Program-made: the position numbers and the translations under genes | Part shown: positions 1 through 5,760 of the stretch, piece after piece | How positions within the stretch are numbered: position 1 is the first letter of the stretch | How the letters are laid out: every line of letters starts with the position of its first letter | Notes under the pieces: generated by a model | Told to the model about the DNA's origin: nothing | Databases searched by the model: none | What the model saw: the letters and a program-made list of their open reading frames with translations, nothing else | NCBI GenBank assembly: GCA_903843315.1 | Contig: CAIMPQ010000076.1 | Span: forward strand, 1-5,760 | DNA length: 5,760 nt | Origin: an uncultured beta proteobacterium | GTDB taxonomy: Bacteria; Pseudomonadota; Gammaproteobacteria; Burkholderiales; Burkholderiaceae | Direction of reading: 5' to 3'

Positions 1-1151
1 CAGCTGCTGGAATTGAGAATCTGCCGATATCTGACTTGCAAGATCTGGCTGACTTCGCTAAGCGTGAAAAGATTCATCTCACCGTCGTTGGTCCAGAGGC
101 ACCATTGGCGGCTGGCATTGTCGATGTGTTTCGCAACAATGGTTTACGTATTTTTGGCCCTACACAACTGGCTGCCCAGTTGGAATCTTCAAAAGACTTT
201 TCTAAAGCGTTTATGAAACGTCATGGGATTCCTACCGCGGACTACCAAACTTTCTCCAATGCCTTAGAGGCTCACGCCTATATTGACGCTAAAGGCGCCC
301 CTATTGTGATTAAAGCCGATGGCCTAGCTGCTGGTAAAGGCGTTGTCGTCGCTATGAGTCTAGAGGAAGCCCATGGTGCTGTTGACATGATGTTGGCGGA
401 TAACAAATTAGGTAATGCTGGTGCACGGGTGGTAATTGAAGAATTCCTAACTGGTGAAGAGGCGAGTTTTATTGTGCTCGTTGATGGAAAAAATGTACTT
501 GCCTTAGCGACTAGCCAAGATCACAAACGTTTACTCGATGCCGATCAAGGTCCGAATACTGGTGGTATGGGTGCCTACTCTCCTGCCCCAGTAGTGACTC
601 CAGAAATCCATGCGAGGGCATTACGCGAAGTCATCATGCCTACAGTGAGAGGAATGGAAGCTGACGGTATTCCCTATACAGGATTCTTGTATGCCGGTCT
701 GATGATTGCACCGGATGGCAAGATTAAAACCTTGGAATTTAATTGCCGCATGGGCGACCCTGAAACCCAACCCATCATGGCACGCTTACGCAGCGATCTT
801 GTGAATGCCCTAGATCATGCAGTGGACGGTAAGCTGAATGAAATAGAGCTTGACTGGGATCGCCGGACTGCTTTAGGTGTCGTACTAGCTGCTCATAATT
901 ATCCCGATACTCCTCGTAATGGCGATGTGATTACGGGTATTCCGGCTGATACCGAAGATCAAATTACTTTTCACGCCGGTACTAAATTACAAGATGGCAA
1001 AGTAGTGACTTCTGGCGGTCGCGTCATGTGTGTTGTAGGTCTTGCAGATACTGTTCGTGGAGCCCAACAAAAAGCTTACGAGGCGATTAGCAAAATTCAG
1101 TTTAATGGCATGCAATATCGCAAAGATATCGGCTACCGCGCTATTAAATAA
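1..1151 (+). CDS. purD: Phosphoribosylamine-glycine ligase (GAR synthetase), 5' end missing
   Basis: PurD joins glycine to 5-phosphoribosylamine using ATP, the second step of purine synthesis, in the cytoplasm. The reading frame is already open at base 3 and gives 382 residues to the TAA at 1149-1151. Aligned from memory with the 429-residue E. coli protein, about 41 residues are missing, including the N-terminal GNGGREHA loop, so the true start lies outside the window; the TTG at 36 is an internal leucine. Visible landmarks are VGPEAPL near the left edge, the ATP-grasp segment KADGLAAGKG (from base 312), the EEFLTGEEAS and TSQDHKR stretches, GPNTGGMGAYSPAP, and the family signature RMGDPETQ (747-770). 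The methionine in that signature replaces the phenylalanine of E. coli; I believe this is common in betaproteobacteria. The C-terminus ends RKDIGYRAIK, as expected. The frame is intact. hemF follows after 28 bases. Confidence 0.97.
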   Translation, partial: AAGIENLPISDLQDLADFAKREKIHLTVVGPEAPLAAGIVDVFRNNGLRIFGPTQLAAQLESSKDFSKAFMKRHGIPTADYQTFSNALEAHAYIDAKGAPIVIKADGLAAGKGVVVAMSLEEAHGAVDMMLADNKLGNAGARVVIEEFLTGEEASFIVLVDGKNVLALATSQDHKRLLDADQGPNTGGMGAYSPAPVVTPEIHARALREVIMPTVRGMEADGIPYTGFLYAGLMIAPDGKIKTLEFNCRMGDPETQPIMARLRSDLVNALDHAVDGKLNEIELDWDRRTALGVVLAAHNYPDTPRNGDVITGIPADTEDQITFHAGTKLQDGKVVTSGGRVMCVVGLADTVRGAQQKAYEAISKIQFNGMQYRKDIGYRAIK

Positions 1152-1179
1152 ATCCAGATCAATAACGTAAAGTCATCCC

Positions 1180-2112
1180 TTGTCAGCACAACATACTCAA
1201 ATTGATGTAGCAGCCCTTAAAGACTATTTTTTAGGCTTGCAAGACCGCATCACTACTGCCATGAGTGCGCTAGATGGTAAAGCCTTTGTTGTTGATGAAT
1301 GGAGCAAGCCGGAAGATAGCAAACTCAAAGGATACGGGCGCACCTGCATACTTGATAGTGGCAATATTTTAGAAAAAGGTGGGGTTGGTTTTTCCCACGT
1401 TCGTGGCGATCAGATGCCGCCCTCAGCCTCACATCATCGCCCTGAAGTTGCGGGACGTAGTTTTGAGGCCATGGGTGTTTCCCTAGTTTTCCACCCAAAT
1501 AATCCTAAAGTTCCCACTACCCATATGAATGTGCGTTGCTTTATTGCGCAAGCACCCGATAAAGAACCCGTTTGGTGGTTTGGTGGCGGCTTTGACCTCA
1601 CGCCCTATTACGGCGTAGATGAAGACTGTACCCATTTCCATCAAACTGCTAAAGACGCCTTAGACCCCTTTGGTGAAGAGCTCTACCCTCGCTTTAAAAA
1701 ATGGTGCGATGAATATTTCTACCTCAAGCATCGTGAAGAACCACGAGGTATTGGTGGCGTTTTCTTTGATGACTTTAACGATCTGGGATTTGAAAAGAGT
1801 TTTGCCATGACCCGCGCTGTCGGTGACGCCTTTATCAATGCCTATCTGCCAATCGTGCAACGCCGCTATCAGGATACTTTCACACCTGAAGAAAAAGCTT
1901 TCCAAGAATATCGTCGGGGTCGCTATGTCGAATACAACCTCATCTTTGATCGCGGCACTATTTTTGGCCTGCATTCTGGTGGACGTACTGAATCTATCTT
2001 AATGTCGATGCCACCAGTAGTGCAGTGGTGGTACAACTGGCAGCCAAAGCCTGGGACCCCTGAAGCCAAGTTATATGACTACTATCTCAAACCCCGCGAT
2101 TGGTTAGCTTGA
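1180..2112 (+). CDS. hemF: Oxygen-dependent coproporphyrinogen III oxidase
   Basis: HemF oxidatively decarboxylates two propionate groups of coproporphyrinogen III to give protoporphyrinogen IX, using O2, in haem synthesis; it acts as a soluble homodimer. The 310-residue product is close to the 299 of E. coli and aligns along its whole length. The block [21 protein letters not shown] contains the serine and histidines of the active region. H105, H115, H154 and H184 correspond to the metal-ligand histidines annotated in E. coli HemF (96, 106, 145, 175) at a constant offset of 9. [13 protein letters not shown] (132-144), [10 protein letters not shown] (189-198) and [13 protein letters not shown] (267-279) are also conserved. 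The TTG at 1180 is chosen because an in-frame stop lies at 1168-1170, the next ATG (1261) would cut off the conserved first helix, and the resulting N-terminus matches the family length. Only a weak ribosome-binding site, GTAAAG, precedes it. An O2-requiring enzyme implies aerobic growth. Confidence 0.97.
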   Translation: MSAQHTQIDVAALKDYFLGLQDRITTAMSALDGKAFVVDEWSKPEDSKLKGYGRTCILDSGNILEKGGVGFSHVRGDQMPPSASHHRPEVAGRSFEAMGVSLVFHPNNPKVPTTHMNVRCFIAQAPDKEPVWWFGGGFDLTPYYGVDEDCTHFHQTAKDALDPFGEELYPRFKKWCDEYFYLKHREEPRGIGGVFFDDFNDLGFEKSFAMTRAVGDAFINAYLPIVQRRYQDTFTPEEKAFQEYRRGRYVEYNLIFDRGTIFGLHSGGRTESILMSMPPVVQWWYNWQPKPGTPEAKLYDYYLKPRDWLA

Positions 2113-2795
2113 GCGCTCTAAAGAAAATCGGCATCTTAGGGGGAACGTTTGATCCACCTCATGTAGGCCACTTAAAACTAGCCAGTCATTTTGCAAAAAT
2201 ATTGCATTTAGATGAGCTACTTCTCATTCCCAGTGGTGAACCATGGCAAAAAGGTTCTGACATCACTCCAGCAGAAATTCGTTTTCAGTTAACTGAGGCA
2301 GCTGGTATGGATTTGGCCAAAGCCTTTTTATACCTTCAAATCCCTACGAAAATTGGAATTGATCGCATTGAGATTAATCGTGCTGGGCCAAGCTATAGCA
2401 TTGATACCGCTAAATCCCTCAGAGAACGTTTTGGCCATGAAGCGAGTTTGATTTGGTTAGTGGGGGCAGATTCCCTCATACATCTTCCCAGTTGGAACTC
2501 TTGGCGCGATTTATTTCAATACATCAACTTTGCAGTAGCCAGTCGACCAAATTACGATCTGAACTCTGAAATGAGCCCTGAAATTAAAGAATTGCTCGCA
2601 TCCCATCAAATTCAAGAGCCAGTTGCTCTTGAAAATACGCCAGCCGGCCTCATCTATATTGATGAGGGCTTATCCGTAGATCTTTCATCAACTGAGCTAC
2701 GCAATCGCTTAAAAACTTCCGCCCGGAGTCTGGTTGCCTCCGAGCAAATTCCTTCCCATACCCTGCAAATCATTACAAATCTGGGCTTGTATTAG
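2109..2795 (+). CDS. nadD: Nicotinate-nucleotide adenylyltransferase
   Basis: NadD transfers AMP from ATP to nicotinate mononucleotide, making deamido-NAD+, the penultimate step of NAD synthesis. From the TTG at 2109 the product is 228 residues. The nucleotidylyltransferase motif [11 protein letters not shown] lies at residues 11-21, with the two histidines (18, 21) that bind ATP phosphates. The second family motif appears as LSSTELR at 192-198 (usually ISSTxxR), and [12 protein letters not shown] from 118 is the typical substrate-side segment. The start is uncertain: an in-frame TTG at 2100 would add three residues (reading VSL before the second start). I prefer 2109 because it puts the motif at the usual distance and forms a TTGA overlap with the hemF stop. 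Neither start has a clear ribosome-binding site, so translation probably depends on ribosomes finishing hemF. It ends at TAG 2793-2795. Confidence 0.95.
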   Translation: MSALKKIGILGGTFDPPHVGHLKLASHFAKILHLDELLLIPSGEPWQKGSDITPAEIRFQLTEAAGMDLAKAFLYLQIPTKIGIDRIEINRAGPSYSIDTAKSLRERFGHEASLIWLVGADSLIHLPSWNSWRDLFQYINFAVASRPNYDLNSEMSPEIKELLASHQIQEPVALENTPAGLIYIDEGLSVDLSSTELRNRLKTSARSLVASEQIPSHTLQIITNLGLY

Positions 2796-2837
2796 TAATC
2801 AAGCTAAGATCACTCTAAATTACTAGAAAATATTATC

Positions 2838-2843
2838 GAGAAA
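2838..2843 (+). promoter_or_regulatory. Probable ribosome-binding site of rsfS
   Basis: GAGAAA, with GAG ending five bases before the ATG at 2846, is a modest Shine-Dalgarno match. It lies in the longest gap of the window (2796-2845), so rsfS, unlike nadD, maf and rng, cannot rely on overlap with the preceding gene and needs its own initiation signal. The match is short and the call is tentative. Confidence 0.35.
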
Positions 2844-2845
2844 CC

Positions 2846-3235
2846 ATGGACTTACGTAAATTACAACGCGTCATTATTGATGCCCTAGAAGATGTTAAAG
2901 CGCAAGACATTCGCGTATATGACACTACCAAGCTTAGTGAACTCTTTGATCGCGTGATTATTGCTACCGGTTCTAGCAATCGTCAAACCCGTTCCCTTGC
3001 GATGTCCGTCAAAGAAGACGTCAATGCCAAAGGTGGTGAAGTTATTTCGATTGAAGGATTAGAGACTGGTGAATGGGTATTGGTAGATTGTGGTGATATC
3101 GTGGTTCACATCCTGCAACCCATGCTCCGCTCTTACTACCAATTAGAAGGGATGTGGGGTGCTAAGCCCGTACGCGTTAAATTGGCTGGCAGCAAAGGTC
3201 TCGTAAAAGCCAGCGATTCCGAAGACGACGAGTAA
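2846..3235 (+). CDS. rsfS: Ribosomal silencing factor RsfS (RsfA/YbeB, DUF143/Iojap family)
   Basis: RsfS binds protein uL14 (L14) on the large ribosomal subunit and blocks joining with the small subunit, lowering translation when nutrients run short. The 129-residue product starts at ATG 2846. It carries the Iojap-family core: KAQDIRVYDTTKLSELFDRVIIATGSS (roughly residues 18-44; compare KGQDI and the CTGTSSR stretch of E. coli), a central IEGLETGEWVLVDCGDIVVHI block (about 69-91), and LRSYYQLEGMW near 98-108. The E. coli protein (105 residues) ends just after this tryptophan. Here some 20 further residues follow, first basic and then a strongly acidic end, DSEDDE. Placement between nadD and rlmH is a common bacterial arrangement; in E. 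coli rsfS and rlmH are also adjacent. The frame is intact and ends at TAA 3233-3235. Confidence 0.95.
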   Translation: MDLRKLQRVIIDALEDVKAQDIRVYDTTKLSELFDRVIIATGSSNRQTRSLAMSVKEDVNAKGGEVISIEGLETGEWVLVDCGDIVVHILQPMLRSYYQLEGMWGAKPVRVKLAGSKGLVKASDSEDDE

Positions 3236-3268
3236 ATTCCCTTCGGCATTTATTCCTAGCGATTACCA

Positions 3269-3712
3269 ATGCGCTTAACGATTGTTTCAGTTGGACACAA
3301 AATGCCAGAGTGGGTTGCTACGGCTACCCATGATTACATCAAACGCATGCCGGCAGACTGCAGTATTGAAATCAAAGAAATTAAGCCTGATCTCACACCA
3401 GCTAAAGAAGCTGTCAAAATAGCAGCAGCCATTCCTAAGGGATCAAGGGTGATTGCTTTAGATGAACGCGGTAAAGATCAGACTACTCAAAACCTTGCAA
3501 CACAACTAGCCTCTTGGCGCCAGGAAGGTTTTGACATTACTTTTTTAATTGGTGGTGCGGATGGTTTAGATCCCAGTCTCAAGACCAATGCGCAAGCCCT
3601 CTGGCGACTTTCCAGCCTCACCCTACCCCATGCAATGGCTAGGGTTCTACTGGTCGAGCAACTCTACCGTGCATGGACGATTCTCCAAGGACACCCTTAC
3701 CATCGTGAGTAA
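3269..3712 (+). CDS. rlmH: 23S rRNA pseudouridine-1915 N3-methyltransferase (SPOUT family)
   Basis: RlmH transfers a methyl group from S-adenosylmethionine to N3 of pseudouridine 1915 in helix 69 of 23S rRNA, acting late on assembled 70S ribosomes. The 147-residue product begins [15 protein letters not shown] at ATG 3269. The C-terminal SPOUT knot is fully conserved: [10 protein letters not shown] at 93-102, [21 protein letters not shown] at 116-136, and the invariant tail HPYHRE at 142-147. Compared with the 155-residue E. coli protein as I remember it, the whole length difference falls in one place, the linker and helix between EIK (37-39) and VIALDERG (61-68), which is eight residues shorter. 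The gene sits 33 bases after rsfS, its usual partner, and its last codons overlap the likely start of maf. No strong ribosome-binding site precedes it. Confidence 0.96.
   Translation: MRLTIVSVGHKMPEWVATATHDYIKRMPADCSIEIKEIKPDLTPAKEAVKIAAAIPKGSRVIALDERGKDQTTQNLATQLASWRQEGFDITFLIGGADGLDPSLKTNAQALWRLSSLTLPHAMARVLLVEQLYRAWTILQGHPYHRE
3687..3691 (+). promoter_or_regulatory. Possible ribosome-binding site of maf inside rlmH
   Basis: AAGGA lies within the last codons of rlmH, 13 bases before the GTG at 3705. The motif is good but the spacing is longer than ideal. It gives mild support to the GTG start over the alternative TTG at 3717, for which GAG at 3707-3709 would be the only candidate site. Confidence 0.3.
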
Positions 3713-4340
3713 TACTTTGAATTCTTTTATTTACCTCGCCTCGCAAAGTCCTCGGCGTCAAGAGATCCTCATGCAAATGGGGGTGTGCTTTGAAATGCTG
3801 GCACCATTACCTGGTGAGGATAGTGAAAGTATCGAAATTCCACTTCCACAAGAACAGGCGCGCGCCTATGTTGAGCGCGTTACCTTAGCCAAAAGCACTG
3901 CCGCTCTAAAGCGCTGGCAACAGAATCAATTGGCCTGGGCTCCTATCTTATGTGCCGATACTACCGTCAGCTTACCCAAGCAGATTGATGGTGAAATTTT
4001 GGGCAAGCCAATAGATGCACTTGATGCTGCTCGAATTTTGACAATGCTGAGTGGCAAAGTCCATGAAGTACTCACTGCAGTTGCCATGACCATTACCCCA
4101 ACAGAAAAACCACTTTGCCTTGTGCAGGTTTCAAAAGTCCAATTTGCCAACTTAACTCCGAAGCAGATTGACACCTATATAGCCAGCGGGGAACCCTTTG
4201 GTAAAGCAGGGGCTTATGGCATCCAAGGTCTTGGCGGCGCCTTCATTCCCTCCATTACCGGTAGCTATAGCGGTATCATGGGCTTACCTATTTATGAAAC
4301 AACTCAACTTCTTGATCGCGCCCAAGTGACACGCATATGA
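3705..4340 (+). CDS. maf: Maf-family nucleoside triphosphate pyrophosphatase, YhdE type (dTTP/UTP)
   Basis: Maf proteins hydrolyse nucleoside triphosphates to monophosphates and pyrophosphate, removing unwanted or modified nucleotides. From the GTG at 3705 the product is 211 residues. Family marks are the N-terminal LASQSPRR (11-18), CADTTV with the probable catalytic or metal-binding aspartate D85, LGKP just after it, and [18 protein letters not shown] with E163, K167 and Q174. The GAYGIQG form of the last motif is that of the YhdE subgroup, known to act on dTTP, UTP and modified uridine triphosphates, rather than of the YceF subgroup (7-methyl-GTP); this subgroup call is an inference. The frame is open much further upstream, but that part is an out-of-frame copy of rlmH. 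GTG 3705 gives the normal short N-terminus before the first strand; TTG 3717 is the alternative. maf overlaps rlmH by 8 bases and rng by 4. In E. coli yhdE is also directly before rng. Confidence 0.94.
   Translation: MSNTLNSFIYLASQSPRRQEILMQMGVCFEMLAPLPGEDSESIEIPLPQEQARAYVERVTLAKSTAALKRWQQNQLAWAPILCADTTVSLPKQIDGEILGKPIDALDAARILTMLSGKVHEVLTAVAMTITPTEKPLCLVQVSKVQFANLTPKQIDTYIASGEPFGKAGAYGIQGLGGAFIPSITGSYSGIMGLPIYETTQLLDRAQVTRI
3856..3867. repeat. Perfect 12-base GC-rich palindrome inside maf
   Basis: AGGCGCGCGCCT reads the same on both strands; the flanking bases do not extend it. It is within the maf coding frame, encoding part of QARAY, and is markedly GC-rich for its surroundings. It may be chance; no function can be assigned. 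Confidence 0.3.
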
Positions 4341-5760
4341 ATGAAGAAATCCTCATCAATATCACCCCTCAAGAAACTAGAGTTGCATTAATTCAACAGG
4401 GTGCAGTCCAAGAGCTGCAAATTGAGCGCACTCGTCAACGGGGTATCGTAGGTAATATCTATCTCGCCAAAGTAGTACGTGTTTTGCCTGGCATGCAATC
4501 GGCCTTTATTGAAGTCGGCCTTGAGCGTACTGCCTTTATGCATGTCGCCGACATTACCCAAAATAATCCCCAGGCTCAAATTGAAAAATTGCTATTTGAG
4601 GGCCAAACAATTCTAGTACAAGTATTGAAAGATCCCCTTGGAACTAAGGGTGCACGTTTAACAACCCAACTCAGTATTGCTGGACGTAATTTGGTATACC
4701 TTCCGCCTGCAGGAAGCGACACGGCGACTGAAAAATATATTGGGGTATCCCAAAGAATTGATCAGCCAGAAGAACGTGAAGCAATCAAAGCCCGTCTTAC
4801 TGGCCTCATGGCCGAAGATGAAAAAGGCGGGATCATTGTTCGTACTAGCGCACAAGATGCAAGTGATACCGAATTGCAACACGATATGCGCTACCTGCGC
4901 ACTACTTGGGAAAACATCCACGAAGCTATGAAACAAAAAGCAGCCCCAAGCCTACTCTATCAAGACCTAAGTCTTGCCGAGCGAGTCTTGCGTGATGTTG
5001 CGGGTGAAGAAACTACCCAAATACGTGTGGACTCTGCTGAGAATTTTGAAAAACTCAAAGCCTTCACCAATCTGTATATGCCCAATCTATTAGGCAAGCT
5101 CACCCTACACCGTGGTGAACGTGCCCTCTTTGATCTATTTGATGTTGATGCAGAGATTAACAAAGCATTAGGCCGTCGCGTGGATTTGAAGTCGGGTGGT
5201 TACCTCATGATTGACCAGACCGAATCAATGACCACGATTGATGTCAACACGGGTAGTTATGTTGGTGCGCGCAATTTAGATGACACCGTTTTTAAAACCA
5301 ATTTAGAAGCAGCTCAAGCCATTGCGCGTCAACTCCGCTTACGCAATCTAGGCGGCATCATCATCATTGACTTTATTGACATGATTGGCAAAGACCATCA
5401 AGAAGCGGTTTTGCATGAACTTAAGCGTAACTTAGAACGCGATCACGCCCGTACTTCCTTAAGTGATTTTTCTGCCTTAGGTTTGGTGGAAATGACTCGC
5501 AAGCGCACACGTGAATCCTTAGCCCATATCACCTGCGAACCCTGTGCTACCTGCATGGGTAAAGGCGAGATCAAAACTGCCCAAACGATTTGCTACGAAA
5601 TCTTGCGAGAAATCGTGCGTGAACATCGCCAATTTAACCCCCGAGAATTCAGAATAGTGGCAGCACCAGATGTGATCGATTTATTCCTGGAGGAAGAGAA
5701 TCAATTCTTAGCGCAGCTCGGGGATTTTATAGCTAAGCCAATTACCCTTCAAGCCGAAGG
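4337..5760 (+). CDS. rng: Ribonuclease G (RNase E/G family), 3' end missing
   Basis: RNase G is a single-strand endonuclease that trims the 5' end of 16S rRNA and degrades certain mRNAs. The frame is open from ATG 4337 to the right edge, 474 residues; the 489-residue E. coli protein suggests only about 15 are missing. Domain order is normal: an S1-like RNA-binding region (about 36-120, including RGIVGNIY and GMQSAFIEVGLERTAF), the 5'-sensor with R169 and T170 (same numbers as in E. coli RNase E), then the DNase I-like catalytic core. The core has D302 and N304 in TTIDVNTG and D345 in IIIIDFIDM, equivalent to RNase E D303, N305 and D346. The zinc-link CxxC is C403/C406, with an extra cysteine at 400 as in E. 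coli RNase G. The length indicates RNase G and excludes the long RNase E with its C-terminal scaffold, unless the frame continues far past the edge. It starts in an ATGA overlap with maf and has no evident ribosome-binding site. Confidence 0.95.
   Translation, partial: MNEEILINITPQETRVALIQQGAVQELQIERTRQRGIVGNIYLAKVVRVLPGMQSAFIEVGLERTAFMHVADITQNNPQAQIEKLLFEGQTILVQVLKDPLGTKGARLTTQLSIAGRNLVYLPPAGSDTATEKYIGVSQRIDQPEEREAIKARLTGLMAEDEKGGIIVRTSAQDASDTELQHDMRYLRTTWENIHEAMKQKAAPSLLYQDLSLAERVLRDVAGEETTQIRVDSAENFEKLKAFTNLYMPNLLGKLTLHRGERALFDLFDVDAEINKALGRRVDLKSGGYLMIDQTESMTTIDVNTGSYVGARNLDDTVFKTNLEAAQAIARQLRLRNLGGIIIIDFIDMIGKDHQEAVLHELKRNLERDHARTSLSDFSALGLVEMTRKRTRESLAHITCEPCATCMGKGEIKTAQTICYEILREIVREHRQFNPREFRIVAAPDVIDLFLEEENQFLAQLGDFIAKPITLQAE

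Noticed and set aside
13..216. Plus-strand open frame of 67 codons near the left edge
   Set aside because: Out of frame with purD, which is conserved at the protein level across the same bases.
750..752. Methionine in the PurD signature RMGDPETQ in place of phenylalanine
   Set aside because: A conservative change that I believe is common in betaproteobacterial PurD; not a sign of lost function.
1660..1974. Minus-strand open frame of 104 codons inside hemF
   Set aside because: It lies wholly opposite conserved hemF codons, its translation resembles no family I know, and there is no sign of its own start signals. It is a shadow of hemF.
2009..2033. Inverted repeat CCACCA / TGGTGG with a nine-base loop near the end of hemF
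   Set aside because: It lies within the conserved codons for MPPVVQWW, has no following U-run, and is too far from the nadD start to be read confidently as a regulatory hairpin.
2796..2845. Possible promoter for rsfS: TATTAT at 2831-2836 resembles a -10 box
   Set aside because: No -35-like hexamer is found at the right distance upstream (the bases there read GATCAC), and the gap is AT-rich, so such a match is expected by chance.
3588..3704. Upstream in-frame extension of maf by up to 39 codons
   Set aside because: The extension is an out-of-frame reading of the conserved rlmH C-terminus and would give Maf an N-terminus unlike the family, which begins a few residues before LASxSPRR.
4658..4936. 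Open frames on both strands (4677-4931 plus, 4658-4936 minus) inside rng
   Set aside because: Both are out of frame with the RNase G S1 and 5'-sensor regions, which translate cleanly; they have no recognisable product.
1..5760. Search for mobile elements, CRISPR arrays, tRNA/rRNA genes, phage or defence genes, or an unknown system
   Set aside because: Nearly every base is accounted for by seven intact housekeeping frames with gaps of at most 50 bases. I saw no long repeats, transposase motifs, RNA gene signatures or compositional breaks.

Overview
This window is an ordinary housekeeping stretch of a bacterial chromosome. Six genes are complete or nearly so and a seventh is cut by the left edge, all on the + strand and tightly packed. 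The order is purD (5' end missing), hemF, nadD, rsfS, rlmH, maf (YhdE type) and rng (last few codons missing). All seven were recognised by reading the translations against remembered family sequences; no database search was run. The proteins look betaproteobacterial. The gene order together with the moderate, fairly AT-leaning base composition best fits a Burkholderiales member such as Polynucleobacter. The genus is an inference; the class is more secure.

Layout: purD runs from the left edge to 1151. After 28 bases hemF starts at a TTG (1180) and ends at 2112. nadD starts at a TTG that shares four bases (TTGA) with the end of hemF. A 50-base gap, the longest in the window, precedes rsfS (2846-3235), and 33 bases precede rlmH (3269-3712). 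maf most likely starts at a GTG inside the last codons of rlmH, an 8-base overlap. rng starts at 4337 in an ATGA overlap with the end of maf and runs off the right edge. No gap exceeds 50 bases and I see no terminator-like hairpin between genes, so one transcript covering most or all of the window is likely.

Functionally the genes fall into small-molecule synthesis (PurD, purines; HemF, haem; NadD, NAD), ribosome and RNA maturation (RsfS silencing of the 50S subunit, RlmH methylation of 23S rRNA, RNase G trimming of 16S rRNA and mRNA), and nucleotide-pool cleaning (Maf/YhdE). Three of the six visible start sites are non-ATG and three junctions overlap, which suggests translational coupling.

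I found no mobile element, RNA gene, CRISPR array, phage gene or unknown system. The points worth a second look are modest: start-codon use and overlaps, an RlmH shorter than the E. coli protein by one internal segment, an acidic tail on RsfS, a three-cysteine zinc-link in RNase G, and the joining of two gene clusters that are separate in E. coli.
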